In this document: positions 60,140-61,905 of the stretch, piece by piece | Position numbering within the stretch: the stretch's first letter is position 1 | Layout: every line of letters begins with the position of its first letter | Source of the DNA: Rhizomucor pusillus | Lineage: Eukaryota; Mucoromycota; Mucoromycetes; Mucorales; Lichtheimiaceae | Reading direction: 5' to 3' | NCBI GenBank assembly: GCA_900175165.2 | Contig: FWWN02000212.1 | Coordinates: 1 to 61,905 of the forward strand | DNA length: 61,905 nucleotides | Made by a program: the position numbers and the translations under genes | The notes under the pieces: generated by a model | Databases searched by the model: none | What the model was told of the DNA's origin: nothing | What the model saw: the letters and a program-made list of their open reading frames with translations, nothing else

Positions 60140-61905
60140 TTCGGAGTGGAAAGAACAGAGAGCGCGTGTGTGTGCACGTTCAGCAAAGCAGCATTTTCGG
60201 AACGTCTACTGTTGCCCAAGTTGCAGAATGGAGAGTCAAATGCTTTTATTACTATTATTACAAGTAGCTTTACATTAAACCAGAACAAAGCATTGGTCGC
60301 TCAGATTAAAGTTGACGAGAACCGCAGTTCCCGTCGGCCCAAATGAGAGTCTCGGCAGCGCAAAAGCGTCCAGCCCTCTGATGAGAGCCAGCCCTTTGCT
60401 CGGAGAACAAGGATGGTTATCATCATTGCGACCAAAAGGAAAATGATAAAGGGTGAAAAATGAAAGAGAACAAGCAGCACGGAACAACAGGTAGTCCTGC
60501 GATAGCTAAAACACAGCAGTGGGCATACGCATCAATTACTGAAGGCTTGCGGCTACCCCAGTCCATTCCTCCAGACTCCATCCCGAATTAGTAGTAAAAA
60601 GATCTGTGGCAACCGACAGTTACGCACGCAGATGCTGATCGTGATGCTCATCAGGCTTTTGCAGCAGAAGACAATGTGCTAGGCAGCTCTGTGCATCTCA
60701 TACAGAGCAAATGTCAGCAACGCAACTACTGGCACCTATTGAGCAAACAGACACTGCAATGCTAGAAGTGTTCGGTGAACGATTGTCTTTTCTCTGTTGT
60801 TGGCAAGGGTTGAGAGAAGGAAGGAAGCGGGAGAACTACAGGTTTTTCAAAAATTGTTAGCGCATTAATCCACAAGTGGATTTGCACATTTATTAATCTA
60901 TTTTATAACAAAGCATCACAAGAAAATGGTTAGATCGGGAACGCAAAAGAGATCTTTTGCTTCATCGTACTCCAGTAGATGGAACTATTTATTCACATTT
61001 GGGACATTTTGGTGACGGCATTGCTGACTGTATGGTATCCTAATACCTTTATGAAGAAACACGTGACAACTTATTCAATCACAATGATATTAAAATAACA
61101 ATACAAAAGTAACAACCATGTTTTAAAAGCCTGAAAAGTCTAGAAAAGCCCGTACCATCTGACTACAGAGATAAGAATTATGTATGCAAATTTTTACGTT
61201 TTCATAATTACAGTATTCGACCAAATGCAACCAAACAACCTTATTGCATTACGGAGACCACCATACTTAATTGTTGTATGCATCGGTATCTCCTTGCAAA
61301 AGAAGAGACCCAAGCAAAGTATACAGCTGTTATTCATTGACGACAGGACGCATGACAAATGATGATTTCATACATATAATATCACGAGAAGAGAAGTGAT
61401 AAATAGATTGGCATTCATTTTTTCTTTCTGTGTTCCTTCATCCATGTAGTGAGCTAATTCTTCAGGTTCTCCACGGCGAGTATACATGTATTTTTTGATG
61501 GTCAGTGGAAACAATCATTATAACTTAACTCTTTCTGGCAGGCACCATGAAGTCTTATCTTTCTCATTCAATATTTGCAAGAACAGTTTCTACATGCTGA
61601 GCAGGAAGCCTTTGTCGATGTAGTCATACAGCACCCGGGCTACCCTTCCCGCCTCTGTGCCTGGTAAACAAGTTGATATTCTCTTTTTAGACGTAGGCTA
61701 ACTCGCAGGGACGCTTGACGCGATCGAGCTGCTGACTGAAATTGCAGCAAGGGTTTGCTTAATGCAGGTAAGCAGCTTAAGGAACCAGTAGCGGGTATAG
61801 TTTAATACTGTTGTGAGTTAGAGGTTTCTAGCGTCATTTATTTCTGAAATATTATAAATACCTCCTGTCAAATCGTCTATGACAAAGAATCTGTGAAGCC
61901 CTCTT
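60140..61905. other. Right-end region without supported gene
   Basis: About 1.8 kb. 60140-60200 should hold the RAM2 promoter. The rest is AT-rich with no recognised family. Near 61560-61770, two short protein-like pieces in different frames (EAFVDVVIQHPGYPSRLC and GTLDAIELLTEIAARVCLMQ), separated by a ttttag and followed by a GTAAGC donor, might be exons of a gene that runs past the window edge. This is weak. Confidence 0.35.

Overview
The window is fungal nuclear DNA. About 25 protein-coding genes are packed on both strands, and most are split by short introns (about 50-115 bases) with GTAAGT/GTATGT-type donors. The gene set is core fungal: POM152, DIM1, GPI10, SPO7, TFIIIC and TAF3 subunits, Ram2, Faa1-type ligase, VCX1-type exchanger and a Zn2Cys6 regulator. 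Glutamine-rich tracts, an AT-leaning base composition and a U12-type intron fit an early-diverging fungus, most likely Mucoromycota. That placement is inference, not a measured phylogeny. Two undetermined bases lie at the left end (895 and 1037).

Layout. 1-2255: non-coding, with a degenerate direct repeat. 2256-3439: medium-chain NADP oxidoreductase (-). 4508-5181: doubtful gene (-). 5557-8661: Zn2Cys6 transcription factor (-). 10045-12046: GPI10 (+). 12151-13063: LRR protein (-). 13162-15869: peroxisomal acyl-CoA oxidase (-), divergent from a DGAT1-like acyltransferase (16287-18031, +). 18259-18540: SDHAF4-type factor (+). 18718-19435: SPO7 (-). 19908-20369: small unknown (-). 20562-21887: DIM1 (+). 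22081-23349: Ser/Pro-rich unknown (-). 23756-25353: DAO-type FAD oxidase (+). 25476-26611: dienelactone hydrolase (-). 27551-29351: NCS2/CTU2 (+). 29520-33782: POM152 (+). 33912-35966: Pro/Ser-rich unknown (-). 37023-38781: Ca2+/H+ exchanger (-). 39999-44261: TFIIIC TPR subunit (+). 44340-45867: mevalonate kinase (-). 46740-48836: TAF3 (+). 49006-51433: long-chain acyl-CoA synthetase (-). 52408-53318: MDE1 (+). 53463-55420: UBA-UAS-UBX protein (+). 55498-56020: possible unannotated GC-rich transcript (+). 56864-58787: cytochrome P450 (+). 58853-60139: RAM2 (-). The rest is non-coding as far as I can see.

Functional links. Several genes concern lipids: acyl-CoA oxidase (fatty-acid breakdown), DGAT1-like enzyme (triacylglycerol synthesis) and SPO7 (regulator of phosphatidate phosphatase) lie within about 6.3 kb; a fatty acyl-CoA synthetase, a P450 with fatty-acid-hydroxylase-like features and mevalonate kinase lie further right. 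Mevalonate kinase supplies the isoprenoid that Ram2 attaches to proteins. I see no sign that these form a co-regulated cluster.

The most interesting signal is in gene structure. GPI10 has a U12-type AT-AC intron with near-consensus donor and branch site plus two GC-AG introns. The acyl-CoA synthetase has a GC-AG intron and a 6-nt microexon. The acyl-CoA oxidase has a 16-nt microexon, and the UBX gene a further GC-AG intron. For GPI10 and the oxidase, the unusual junctions restore exact reading frames over the whole gene. No CRISPR, tRNA, rRNA or intact transposon was recognised.
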